Assembly (NCBI GenBank): GCA_943737045.1
Contig: CALSFV010000015.1
Location: 62,001-126,000, forward strand
DNA length: 64,000 bases
Direction of reading: 5' to 3'
From: Parapristionchus giblindavisi
Taxonomy: Eukaryota; Nematoda; Chromadorea; Rhabditida; Diplogasteridae
Of the stretch, positions 35,807-45,930 are shown piece after piece. The first letter of the stretch is position 1. The number at the start of each line of letters is the position of its first letter. The position numbers and the translations under genes are program-made. The notes beneath the pieces are model-generated. The model made no database searches, was not told the origin of the DNA, and saw only the letters and a program-made list of their open reading frames with translations.

Positions 35807-37093
35807 TCAAAGATCAGTTTCAACCTTCGGTACTCTTTTGTAGTATCGTTTGGCGACGACATCACCGGATTCGAGAATCTGAATTAACGTTTCAAAGTGA
35901 AATTATACTAAATGCTACATGCACTTTAGTTCCCCGATGTTCCCGAATTGGTAAAAAATCGATTAAAATGCAAATTTAGCAGCCGTTTCCTTTCCCTCAT
36001 TATGATTAATCAAACAAATCTGATCCATGAGTTAAAATTTTAAACTGTCGGAAAACTGTCAAATTTTCCTTCGTTTTTACAGGAGATCTGTGCTAAATGA
36101 ATGCACGGAAGAATGAGACTCGTTATCAAATGGTAGGCAAACGTTTACACGAATGATACCCTCTTGATAAAACTATCGATTAAAATTTTTCGGAAATAAA
36201 AAATAGATTTTAGAAAATTTCGATGAATAGAAATCAAACCTGAATGAGCATATCTCCTTCTACATAGAATACGTAAGCAGCCTCTTTCTGTTGTGCTCCT
36301 TCCTCTATGGGAAGATGATGTTCACGAAGTTTATCTCCATGAAGAGAGAACGTTATCTGAGAGGAGAAATATCAAACAGCAAAGTGCAAAGTACAAATTA
36401 CAGATGTAAAGGTTGATACTCTGATTTCATCACAATAAGTACTGGGTTTTAAAAAAATTTTCTTACAATTAGTTAAAAAAAGAGACTCCCCGAGCAAATT
36501 CGAAACAGTCCGCTCTGGCCATACTCTCTCACTATCTTTGTGTGTGAGAGAGGTATTGCCAAAGCGGCGAGTGAAATTAGCTTTTGGTGTGTATTTAAAT
36601 AATCATATTATCCATTTGAGCAATTAGTGGACTTAACTAATTAATTAATTAATTAATTAATTAAATTTACCTTATGTTTGGTCGAATCGATTCCCTCGCC
36701 GATGAAGGTCTCATCCAATTCAACATTCTTATAGTGAATGTCCTTCTTTGTTGACAAATTATCAAAGTTGAACGTGTTTGGACCCGCCTGAAAACAGTAA
36801 AAAAACTCAAATGAAAACATTGAACATTGTTGCAAACCTTAGTGAATGCCTTTGTTACTGTAACGAAATTCACAAGTTTTCGAGTGATCCACCCGTAACC
36901 TGAAAATCTGTATTTAGACTCAAAATATTAAATTGTTAAATTAAATTATTAAACCTTCAGCCTTCATGTATTCATCGAAGTTCTCGGAATGATCCAATTT
37001 GAATGTTCCAAAGAATTTTTCCGGAAGATTCTTTGACTGGACAACGATTGATCCCGTTAGAATGAAGAAGACTGATACCAGTATGAGACGCAT
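35807..37093 (-). CDS. lbp: Secreted nematode fatty-acid-binding protein (LBP type)
   Basis: Extracellular lipocalin-like carrier of the nematode-specific secreted FABP group (C. elegans LBP-1/2, Ascaris p18). Five exons, read on the minus strand: 37093-36955, 36899-36838, 36787-36671, 36356-36240, 35878-35807. They total 507 nt (168 aa). Residues 1-20 form a signal peptide with core LILVSVFFILTGSIVV. The mature protein starts near KNLPEKFFGTFKLDHSENFD, a strong family match. The fatty-acid carboxylate-binding Arg-x-Tyr is seen as R156 and Y158 in AKRYYKR. The last eight residues (VPKVETDL) run into a TGATCTTTGATC repeat, and its TGA is the stop codon; most relatives end at or soon after KR. 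An upstream in-frame ATG exists at 37171 but would bury the signal peptide. Confidence 0.93.
36478..36599. repeat. Hairpin MITE-like repeat, family A (FABP intron 3)
   Basis: GAGACTCCCCGAGCAAATTC faces AAATTAGCTTTTGGTGTG; inner arms GTCCGCTCTGGCCATACTC / GGTATTGCCAAAGCGG. It is flanked by AAAAAAAG and TATTTAAAT. Next to it is a (TTAA)n run at 36637-36664. Confidence 0.75.
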
Positions 37094-38012
37094 TTCTGCA
37101 ATTTCTATTTTTATGGATGCAGATACACGATGAGGCACAATTATTAACACGATGAAGTTCACATCTTGCAATTGTAAATCTAATGTGCATGCAATCTTTT
37201 AACTGTACATTTTAATTGAATAACCTATCCGTTTATTGTAACATGGACCATAGACTAACATGGATTTCTGACGAGATGAAATTAGACATGTTCAAAGATA
37301 TAAATAATTAAGTGGTCATGAAGGAATGACGCAAAAATGAAACCGAGCGCTAAATCGAAAGATTGTTCTTTAAAAAGATAAGTTGAACTGACAGCTGTAC
37401 AGTGTAGACCATAAAGAAAGCACATTTGAACACATACAAAACATAAAACATTTGAAACATTAGCAAATCTCTTTTTTTTTTGGCAAATAGGGGAATGATG
37501 TGGGGTAGTGCCAGAAACATTGATGCGTATAATTAAATTATCTACATAAATCGCAGGGTCTAAAGTCTAAACATCCATAGGATTGTACGATTAGACTATT
37601 CGAGACAAAAGTACGGTATTTATGAGCAATTGTCTACTGACGAGATTGATACAGGTATTGACTAGAATGATTGTGAGTGTTTTTGTGTAATAGACCCTTT
37701 GATAAGACCCAATGGGAGATAAGATACCAATTGATAAAAATGTCTCTACTACAAATAATAATAACACATTGTGTGATATCAGGGACAAGTACACTCTATG
37801 ATATCAAACCGTGTATTTTTATTTATACTATATTAGGCAGCAATAAGCAGAGGGACAAAAAATAAATAACAACATATTTTTGTCATGTTACAGGACTTCT
37901 GATGGTTCCATTTCACTTCTTGTACAGCTCTAGTGAGTGCTATGAATCAAATCCAAACAGGTTTTTAAAGACATTTATGTAGTTTGGCATTTGTGTAGTA
38001 GTTTCATTTATC
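37094..38012. other. FABP upstream region
   Basis: Nothing recognisable as coding. It should hold the FABP promoter. It is the last sequence before the fold-back cluster begins. Confidence 0.4.
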
Positions 38013-41000
38013 ACGGGTCTCCTGTAAAACTGTAGCAAAAACGCCCGGTTCTGCCACTAAATTTTTTGTCTCCGATTTCGATGAAAGTCGGTCAGTGGGT
38101 GTTGTTAGTGGTCATGAGAAGGCCTAGTCACTTGATTTGGCCAAAATTGCAGATTATCGATATTTTGTGATCTACCCTGAAAATGATCATAACTTGGTTC
38201 ATTTTCATCGTACAGCGAGCTGACAGGTGTCATTCGAACCGTATTCGAATGGGCCAAGAGAAACGGGCAATGAACTACATAGTGATGTTGTCCGTGGTTT
38301 GAAGACATAATTTTTACAATAAAACGGACGGGGTCAAGAAAAAATTTTCGAGAAAAGTTCACTTTTTGATAAAAAGAAATTGTTTTTCGCGTTTTTCGCC
38401 CTAAAGACGACTTAGCAGGTCATAAACAACTTTTTTTAAAGAGCTTTAGAATATGGTTCGAATGACACGAGTCAGCTCACTGTACTATCAAAATTGACCG
38501 AGTTATTATCGTTTATCACGGATCTCCTGTAAAAGTGTATGAAAATAAAAACCTTTTTGCACAGAAAAAAATGATTTTCCTCCCTTTTTATCGATAGTTG
38601 TTAGACTGGCCTAGCTGATTGCGAAAACCACATTTTTAAATTTCGGTTTTCGAAATTTGCATATCCATGCAATTTTTTACTGTCAACTTCAATTGAATGT
38701 AACTCGTTTCGTTTTTGAGCAACCGTGTAAATTTTTTTACATTCTGTTGCTAATGAACGCGTCTACAAATAACTCAATTATGAATATGGTCGGAAATGCT
38801 GTTTTTCATGTGTTATTGCAAGAAAACTGTTTTTTTAGCACACAAAATGCGATGTTTCTCGAAAATTTTCTCTAAAGGATAAGAATTTTATTGCAGATTC
38901 GGATTCCCCGTCCACAACATGGGGTATCCTGATATGAGGCCGTTTTCGTAAGAGTCGGCTAAAATATTTGAAATCTGGCACAGTCAAAAAATTAAATTTT
39001 GGGGATCGGGGTTCTTAAGGGTGCAGATGACGATGGTCATGTTCATTTTTCACCTAAACCCACCGTTGAGGCCAGACGACGTCGCGCTGAAATCGCGTTT
39101 TCAGTCTTTTCTCCTCAACCGATTGTACTAAAATTTGCATACGATGCCCCTCAGGGGCAGAATTTGATGACGATCACGCCTGTCTAATTCATTTTTCATG
39201 AAAAATTCTCTCGTCCACTTCCCTTCCTTCCTATGTCGGTCGCCTCACCTGCCTCTCTGCTCTCTCGTACCACCACACTCTCTCGCCTCTTGCCTCCACT
39301 CCAACGGCAAAATGACTACACTAAAAGTTGATTTTCTAGAAAGTACCTACCACAAATTGGCTAAAAAAATTTCCATGGAATCCTGAAGCCATTACGGTCC
39401 GATCTATGCATCTCGCTAAAAAAGCAATTGCCTTTGAGAGAAATTCAAATTTTAAAATTTTTTGAAACTTTTTCATGAAAAATGAATTAGACAGGCTTGA
39501 TCGTCATCAAATTCTGCCCCTGGTGGCATCGTATGCAAATTTTAGTACAATCGGTTGAGGAGAAAAAATTGAAAACGCGATTTCAACGCGACGTCGTCTG
39601 GCCCCAACGGAGGGTTTAGGTGAAAAATGAACATGACCATCGTCATCTGCACCTTTAAGATCCCCAAAATTTAATTTTTTGACTGTGACGGCACTTGGTC
39701 GTTTCTTACACAAACGGCCTCATATATCTTTTAACCCAACTCTGTCCCCAAAATAGTGCTACTGTATATCATCGTCCTGGACTTTGCAATTTTCTCTCAA
39801 ATCACATTTTTGGTTGTAAATCAGCTCAAACTTATGCTAATGTACTTATTAGCATATTTAAGCCCTGTAACTCGACCAACCTGAAAAAAATGTCTTAGTG
39901 GTTCGAATTCTCAACAACAACCATTTTTGAGATATGTATCGAAAACTGATTTTTAACGATTTTTTAATTCTTTCGTGGAAGATCTTTTTTTTATTCTGCA
40001 ATTTCATTTTCACTGTTCTTATTTATCATTTATTGGTATTAGTTTATTGATCGTTAAGGTCGAAGAAACTGTTTGAATCAATAATATCCATGGAACCTAC
40101 GAAAAACTCTGAGAAATCACTGTAGATCATGTCATAGATGGCGTCCGAAGTTACAACTCTCTCATACTCGGTCACATCCACTTCCTCCTCAATTGACAGA
40201 TCTTCTTCTTCGAAATTCTTTTCGATATCATCCAAAAGAGCTGTTCTTCTTCTACTATGGATTCCTTTAGCCTCTATTTCCTTCTTCTTAGCAGCAACGA
40301 GAGATCGAATGCAATTCTTAATCTGTTCATCGGACATTCTTTCAGAAGGCATTATATCACTTCTCTCCTTCATATCTCAAAAATGGTTGTTGTTGAGAAT
40401 TCAAACCACTAAGACAATGTGATTTGAGAGAAAATTGCACTAAGTCCAGGACGATGATATACAGTATCCCTATTGGGGGGACAGAGTTGGGTTAAAAGGT
40501 ATATCAGGATACCCCAATTTGTGGACGGGGAATCCGAATCCGCAATAAAATTCTTATCCTTTAGAGAAAATTTTCGAGAAACATCGCATTTTGTGTGCTA
40601 AAAAACAGTTCTCTTGCAATAACAGCATTTCCGACCATATCCTTAATTGAGTTATTTGTAGACGAGTTCATTAGCAACAGAATGGAAAATTTTACACGGT
40701 TGCTCAAAAACGAAAAGAGTTACATTCAATTGAAGTTGACAGTAAAAAAAATGCATAGATATGCAAATTTCGAAAACCGAAATTTAAAAATGTGGTTTTC
40801 GCAATCAGCTAGGCCAGTCTAACAACTATCAATAAAAAAGGAGGAAAATCATTTTTTTTCTGTGCAATGGCTTCATACACTTTTACAGGAGATCCGTGTT
40901 ATGCGGTATCTCACAAAAAATCGATAATCTGCGATTTTGCCCCAATCAAGTAGCTAGGCCTTCTCATGACCCCCAACCACATCTACCAAAGGACTTTCAG

Positions 41001-41072
41001 CGAAATCGGAGACGAAAATTTTTCCTAGTGGCAGAAAGGGCCTATTTTGCTACACTTTTACAGGAGACCCGT
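38013..41072. mobile_element. Nested fold-back element cluster
   Basis: Four inverted-repeat layers can be traced. The outermost is 38013-38190 paired with 40910-41072, with ends ACGGGTCTCCTGTAAAA / TTTTACAGGAGACCCGT. Next is 38518-38945 paired with 40500-40897, with the related end ACGGATCTCCTGTAAAAGTG. In its loop sit two adjacent palindromes, about 38930-39725 (centre about 39335) and 39725-40508 (centre about 40113). The last one has ends TCTTTTAACCCAACTCTG / CAGAGTTGGGTTAAAAGG and sits between TATA on the left and TATC on the right. Arms are similar but not identical. No transposase was found, so these look like non-autonomous fold-back (FB-like) elements. Confidence 0.8.
40044..40373 (-). 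CDS. Unrecognised 109-aa protein in a fold-back loop
   Basis: A single open frame that starts at the inner edge of one arm (the ATG at 40373 lies in arm sequence) and fills the unpaired loop of the 39725-40508 fold-back. The protein is highly charged. A basic middle (AAKKKEIEAKGIHSRRR, about 28-44) is followed by an acidic stretch (EKNFEEEDLSIEEEVDVTEY, about 51-70), and it ends FFDLNDQ. No domain is recognised. It could be a captured host exon or an element-encoded protein; codon composition is more gene-like than the surrounding arms. Whether it is expressed is unknown. Confidence 0.4.
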   Translation of the reverse strand: MKERSDIMPSERMSDEQIKNCIRSLVAAKKKEIEAKGIHSRRRTALLDDIEKNFEEEDLSIEEEVDVTEYERVVTSDAIYDMIYSDFSEFFVGSMDIIDSNSFFDLNDQ

Positions 41073-41073
41073 G

Positions 41074-41299
41074 GTATTATCCGTATAAAATGTACTTGCA
41101 TAATTGCATTGCTACTGCAGCTAAACAGAGGAAGAACTATCGATTAACTCCCCGCTCTTTCATCCTTTCCTTCCTCGCTCTCTCTGATCTATCTACTCTC
41201 TCACCGGTACTCTTTCTCTCTAAACACAGAAATTCATTGTGGCAGTGGTTGGCTACTCTCGTACCAAATAAACAAGTGTATTTTATACGGTCAATATAG
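41074..41299. mobile_element. MITE family C, long copy
   Basis: About 225 bp with ends TATTATCCGTATAAAATG and TTTTATACGGTCAATA, inverted relative to each other. A shorter copy lies at 60067-60186. The homologous position in the right arm of the large palindrome (about 49715-49722) has no insertion, so this copy landed after the arms were made. Confidence 0.8.
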
Positions 41300-43689
41300 G
41301 TATATTTCACTTGTCATTTTCTATAAAATAAATCTCACATTTATAAACTGAAAATTTCAATTTTCGCCCATTGTTTGAAAAATCGTGGACAAAGATCAAA
41401 GATCAAGATACAAAGATCAAAGATCAAAGGACAATTTGCCTCCATGACTGCAGAAATAACTACATATAGCATTGATTACAAGATAGGAAGTGGTTCCGTT
41501 TCAGCGTTAGATCAGTGATAGAGTGGCGAGATGATCAGACGAGATCGATGGGCAGAGACGCAGAGAGTCATCGCGCGCACTGAACTTAATATACCACCAC
41601 TGTTGAGACGGGTGGCGGGTGGGGATAACTTCACTGAAAAAAATATTAAAATTTAAAAATAATAATTGTGATAAACTAAATATTCGAAATGCCTCTAATA
41701 ATTATCTTGGAACAGATTTCGATGCAAAGGAAGAAATACATGCGAAAATAAAGAGTGTTCTCCCCTTAAGATGGACTTACAATGAGATGCAATTGGTTTA
41801 TTGTAGGTGCTCTAGGTCAGAGATAGAAAAGCGTATGAATAACAAAGATGCGAAGATAGTTGTATATTCACTATTGATTAATGGTAAATATGTCTAAATG
41901 ACTGTAATTAATCACTTGACACGGGAAAGGCCAGCTACACGGTCTGAGAAAAGCAGAATAGATAATTAAGTTCAGCTATTTTACTGAGATGTGCATGCAA
42001 GATCGCTGTAGTTTGCAAAATCTACTTGTTTGCCATTCTATATTTTTTAAATAGACGCTTAATAACAGTATGATCATGGTAGATTCCATAACTACAGTAA
42101 TTCGTATCTCTGTCAGATCTCAGTGACGGTATAGTTTTAATTTCTATGATGAGGCTAATTTTTCAATGTGTATTTTGCTTTAAACAACTAAATTTATAGC
42201 ATTTTAACTACGATTACTTGAAATGTATTAAAAAGCATAAAAAATTATGTTTACTTTTTGATACTATAGTAATTTATATCCGCGCCCTTGCGTTCTTTAT
42301 AGTGCCTCTAAGGTATGCATTGACTACCAACTTTTTGTAGCTTTGATGTACTGCAGTGATCGTCAGTTACTGTTTCTAGCGTTATATTGAGTAAATAATA
42401 AAACACATTGAACAAAGCACTGTTACAAAAAGTTGCACTGAACATGTATATGGTTATTTTTAAATTAAAGTCAGTTCAAGCAAAATAAAGCAAAAGTTTA
42501 TATTATCGATGAAAGGATATCGTCCCTGCCTATACACTGATATGTAGCTCCGCCCATTTCTTTCAAACCATATTTACATAGTGATTATAACTCCACCCAT
42601 TTAACTTCACGGGCTTGGACACCGCTAACAAACAATAAACGCAACCAAAATCTTTATTCATTTTATGTTCGAGGAAATGTTCGTCGCACTCCAACGCTGC
42701 ACATCCACCTTCAGACCTCCGTAGAGTAGATTCCCATCTCACGACGAAGATGAAAACCTTCCGCGGATGACATCGTCGATGAAGTTGATGAAGAAAATTA
42801 GGCTGTTGTAATGAAAAATTATCATAGACAGTCACTTTTCTAGCAAAGAATAGCAAAATAAGAACAGATTCATGGATACTAATAGTTCATGATAGTGTAG
42901 TTTAAAATTTTCAAAAAGAAGGTGGAATCTTTATTTTCTCATTTTTTAAACATTTTGAATACGATTTGGAATGAGAGACATGCACCTTTCATGGTAGAAC
43001 ATCCGCTAGAGATTGAGGTCCAACATCAGATCCAGAATCCATGAGTCGTTGAACCGGGTTGGATGAGAGGTTGATCATCCTTCATAGATACAGGATCACG
43101 AAGGGAATATTAAAAAGGACTTGAAATAATTTAGAAAGGAAATAAGAACGTGTTACGTTCAGAGATGAAAGAAAGTGAAGAGAAACGACAGAGCAAAGAT
43201 CAAAGATCAACTTAGATAGAGATCAGGGAAATACAACATGACCGAAAACTACCGTAACCCCTAGCTCTCTCTCTCTCTCAATCGATTTCAAGTATGATCT
43301 AGGTCTATCCTTCGGAATAAGGAACCATTAATGATGATGTTTACCAAATTCACTAACAGTGAGATCACTAAAGGTTCAACACGCATAATGTACCATCAAA
43401 GTATTGAAGGATGGGAGGCACTGGCGGAACTGTTCTAATTAATAATGATTATCAACTATCTATCTCTATCTTCATCCTTCCTCAACTATCGATCCCAACT
43501 GCCCATCAATAAGGTAAATCGATTGATCTACCGTAAACATATCCACGGTATCATACTAAGCCGCTCACAATTTGACCTTGCTAATTGCTCATTAGTGAGA
43601 ATATACAGTGGAATGAAATGGGAGTACGGTATGAGGGGAGAATTATAGTATGTGAACGTACAGTAAGAATGAGAGAGGTCTACTGTAAA

Positions 43690-44570
43690 GATGTATGAAG
43701 GCTAATAAAGGATACTCATGCAAAAACGTGAAAAGCTACACTGATCTGTCCAAGAAACCATACCCAGCCGTACATGGAGTAAACCCGGTGAGCGTATAAA
43801 TAGCTCAAAACCGGGAATACCCCATGAACGGACATTCCGGGCTACGGAACAGTAAGACAGAAGACTAACCAAACAACTAAGATCGGAAAGTTCGGTACGG
43901 CTATTGTGGGGTGGGATACAGTACCTCTCTGATCAAACGGACGTATCCGTGTGTAGATCAATGAAACAGCGTCATGTAGATGAGCGTAGAGAAGTCGAGA
44001 GACAGCTAGACGATCGTGGAAGATGTAGTTCAGCCGATGAGAGATGAAGACGGGCATGTGGGAAAGGACGACCAACTATAATGGCAGGAATAATGTCTTA
44101 TATATGGAAACCTACTCCAGGTGTGTATGAAGGCTAATATAGTATACTCGTGTACTAATAAAGGATACTCATGCGAAAAAGTGAAATGCTTCACTAATCT
44201 GACCACGAAGCCATACTCAGCCGTACATGGAGTAAACCCGGTGCGCCACATAAATTTCTCAAAACCGGGAGTACCCCATGAACGGACATTCCGGGCTGCA
44301 GAACCGTAACACAGAGAACTAAATAACTAATATCACAATGATCGGTACGGCTATTGTGGGGTGGGATACTGTACCTATCTGATCAAACAAAAGCATCCTT
44401 GAGTAGACGAAAGACTTATTCGCATGTAGAGGAGTCCAGAAGTTGCGAGATGTCTAGACGATCATCGCAATTGTAGTTGAGCCGATGAGAAATGAAGACG
44501 GGCAAGTGGGAAGACACGATAAACTGCAATGGAAGGAATGATGTCTTATATATTGATCCACTGTCGGGGT
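43690..44570 (+). repeat. Degenerate ~430-450-bp tandem repeat in the left arm
   Basis: Units start near 43690 and 44121 and a shorter, more diverged part runs from about 44570 to 44700. Shared blocks in order: GTGTATGAAGGCTAATA, GGATACTCATGC, CCATACTCAGCCGTACATGG, AGTAAACCCGGTG, CATGAACGGACATTCCGGGC, GGCTATTGTGGGGTGGGATAC, AGCCGATGAGA, AATGATGTCTTATAT. The right arm carries the mirror copies (46200-47190). Confidence 0.7.
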
Positions 44571-44767
44571 TATGATGACTAATACAGGATATGCAAGAAA
44601 CGACAGTAAGACAGCTGATGTGTCATAGTTTAATATGTCACAAGTACAGTAACACAAACAAAAGCGATACATCAACTGTGGGGTGGAATACGATACCTTA
44701 CAAACAAGACTCCATGTCGACGAATCCTCATGTAGAGATCGTAGAATACTCCGGCAGTTGAGACATC

Positions 44768-45357
44768 CAGATGAGACGATATTGAGCTGGTGAAAGAAGA
44801 AGGGCCGGTGAGAGATGGAGTAGGGCCACGGGATGAGATGAGAAGTGACAATGGTGGGAATGATGTTGCCTCATATGCGGATTAGTCAGGGACACGCCCA
44901 CTCACTCACGCGCTCGATGTTGACGTTCTATAAGGATTGGAAGGGAAGATCTATCATATTGATTGCATTTTGCACGCAGTTCGATATCTCCACGTCTGAG
45001 TGCATGTGCACTCAGTTAGAAACAGGGTACAAGATGGAGTCTAATCAAGTGATCTACTGTCTGATATCGAATATTGATTGACTGATTATGTGTCTTGTAC
45101 CCTGTTCCTAACAGAGTACACATGCACTCAGACGTGGAGATATCGAACTGCGTGCAAAATGCAATCAATATGATAGATCTTCCCTTCCAATCCTTATAGA
45201 ACGTCAACATCGAGCACGTGAGTGAGTGGGCGTGTCCCTGACTAATGCGCATATAAGGCACCATCATTCCCACCATTGTCATTTCTCGTCTCATCCCATG
45301 GCCCGACTCCATCTCTCACCGGCCCTTCTTCTCTCACCAACTCAATCTAGTCTCACA
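44768..45357. mobile_element. Fold-back element 1 at the centre of the large palindrome
   Basis: Palindrome centred near 45063: ACAATGGTGGGAATGATG at 44848 pairs with CATCATTCCCACCATTGTC at 45261, and CAGTTAGAAACAGGG with CCCTGTTCCTAACAG. The ends are TGAGACGATATTGAGCTGG and CCAACTCAATCTAGTCTCA. The loop is about 60 bp. Confidence 0.75.
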
Positions 45358-45555
45358 AGGGAACCACAAATGCCGCGGACACTCAGTGCTAAATTCATTG
45401 ACACAGGTCGATTAGGACCCCACAGGGGGTCACAGAACTGTTTTGAAATGTCCGCATATTTGCTTCTTTGGTACCGAAAATCGATTATGAAAATGTGATG
45501 GAAATTTTGGCGCGAGCCCCGTGGAATAGTGTCAAACACTCAAAGAACACAGTCT

Positions 45556-45622
45556 GTGTCCTCCGTAGGCAAGTGGTTAGAGTGCGGGATTAGCTTTTGG
45601 AATGTCGTGGGTTCCTTGTACA
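45556..45622 (+). pseudogene. Decayed tRNA-like sequence, left half kept
   Basis: Contains GGCAAGTGGTTAGAGTGCGG, resembling a tRNA D-arm/A box. The T-arm is cut to GTGGGTTCCTTG, so the B box is lost. It is the mirror partner of the sequence at 45874-45930. Confidence 0.5.
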
Positions 45623-45873
45623 ATTTCTTTTGCTGTATTTTTTCTTTGCTTTCCAACATGCAGTTTCAAAGTCAAACTTCATCTTCAACAACAACAACAA
45701 CAACGATAACAACAACTACAAATCAACAACGATGGAGAAGTACCCAGAAGCAGTTGAAGCAGAACGGCTTTTCGCATCGGAGACAGATGCTGCAACCGAA
45801 GATTGAAGATGAAGTTTGACTTTGACACTGCATGTTGAAAAGCAAAGAAAAAATACAGCAAAAGAAATTGTAC

Positions 45874-45930
45874 AAGGTGGGATTCGAACCCACGACATTC
45901 CATAAGCTAATCCCGCACTCGACTGTGTTC
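45874..45930 (-). pseudogene. Decayed tRNA-like sequence, right half kept
   Basis: On the minus strand it has a perfect T-arm GTGGGTTCGAATCCCAC (5-bp stem, 7-nt loop), i.e. a good Pol III B box. The D-arm is missing: the segment with CAAGTGGTTAGA seen in the other arm is deleted here. Confidence 0.5.

Noticed and set aside
43690..44570. CRISPR-like or satellite array
   Set aside because: Units are long (~430 bp), few and diverged, in a eukaryotic genome; the pattern is a tandem duplication inside palindrome arms.
44845..45312. Two matching proteins (MTMVGMM...) on opposite strands
   Set aside because: They are the two arms of the fold-back centred at 45063, read in mirror image; no similarity to a known protein.
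45874..45930. A functional tRNA gene
   Set aside because: Only the T-arm half is intact; D-arm and acceptor pairing are missing.
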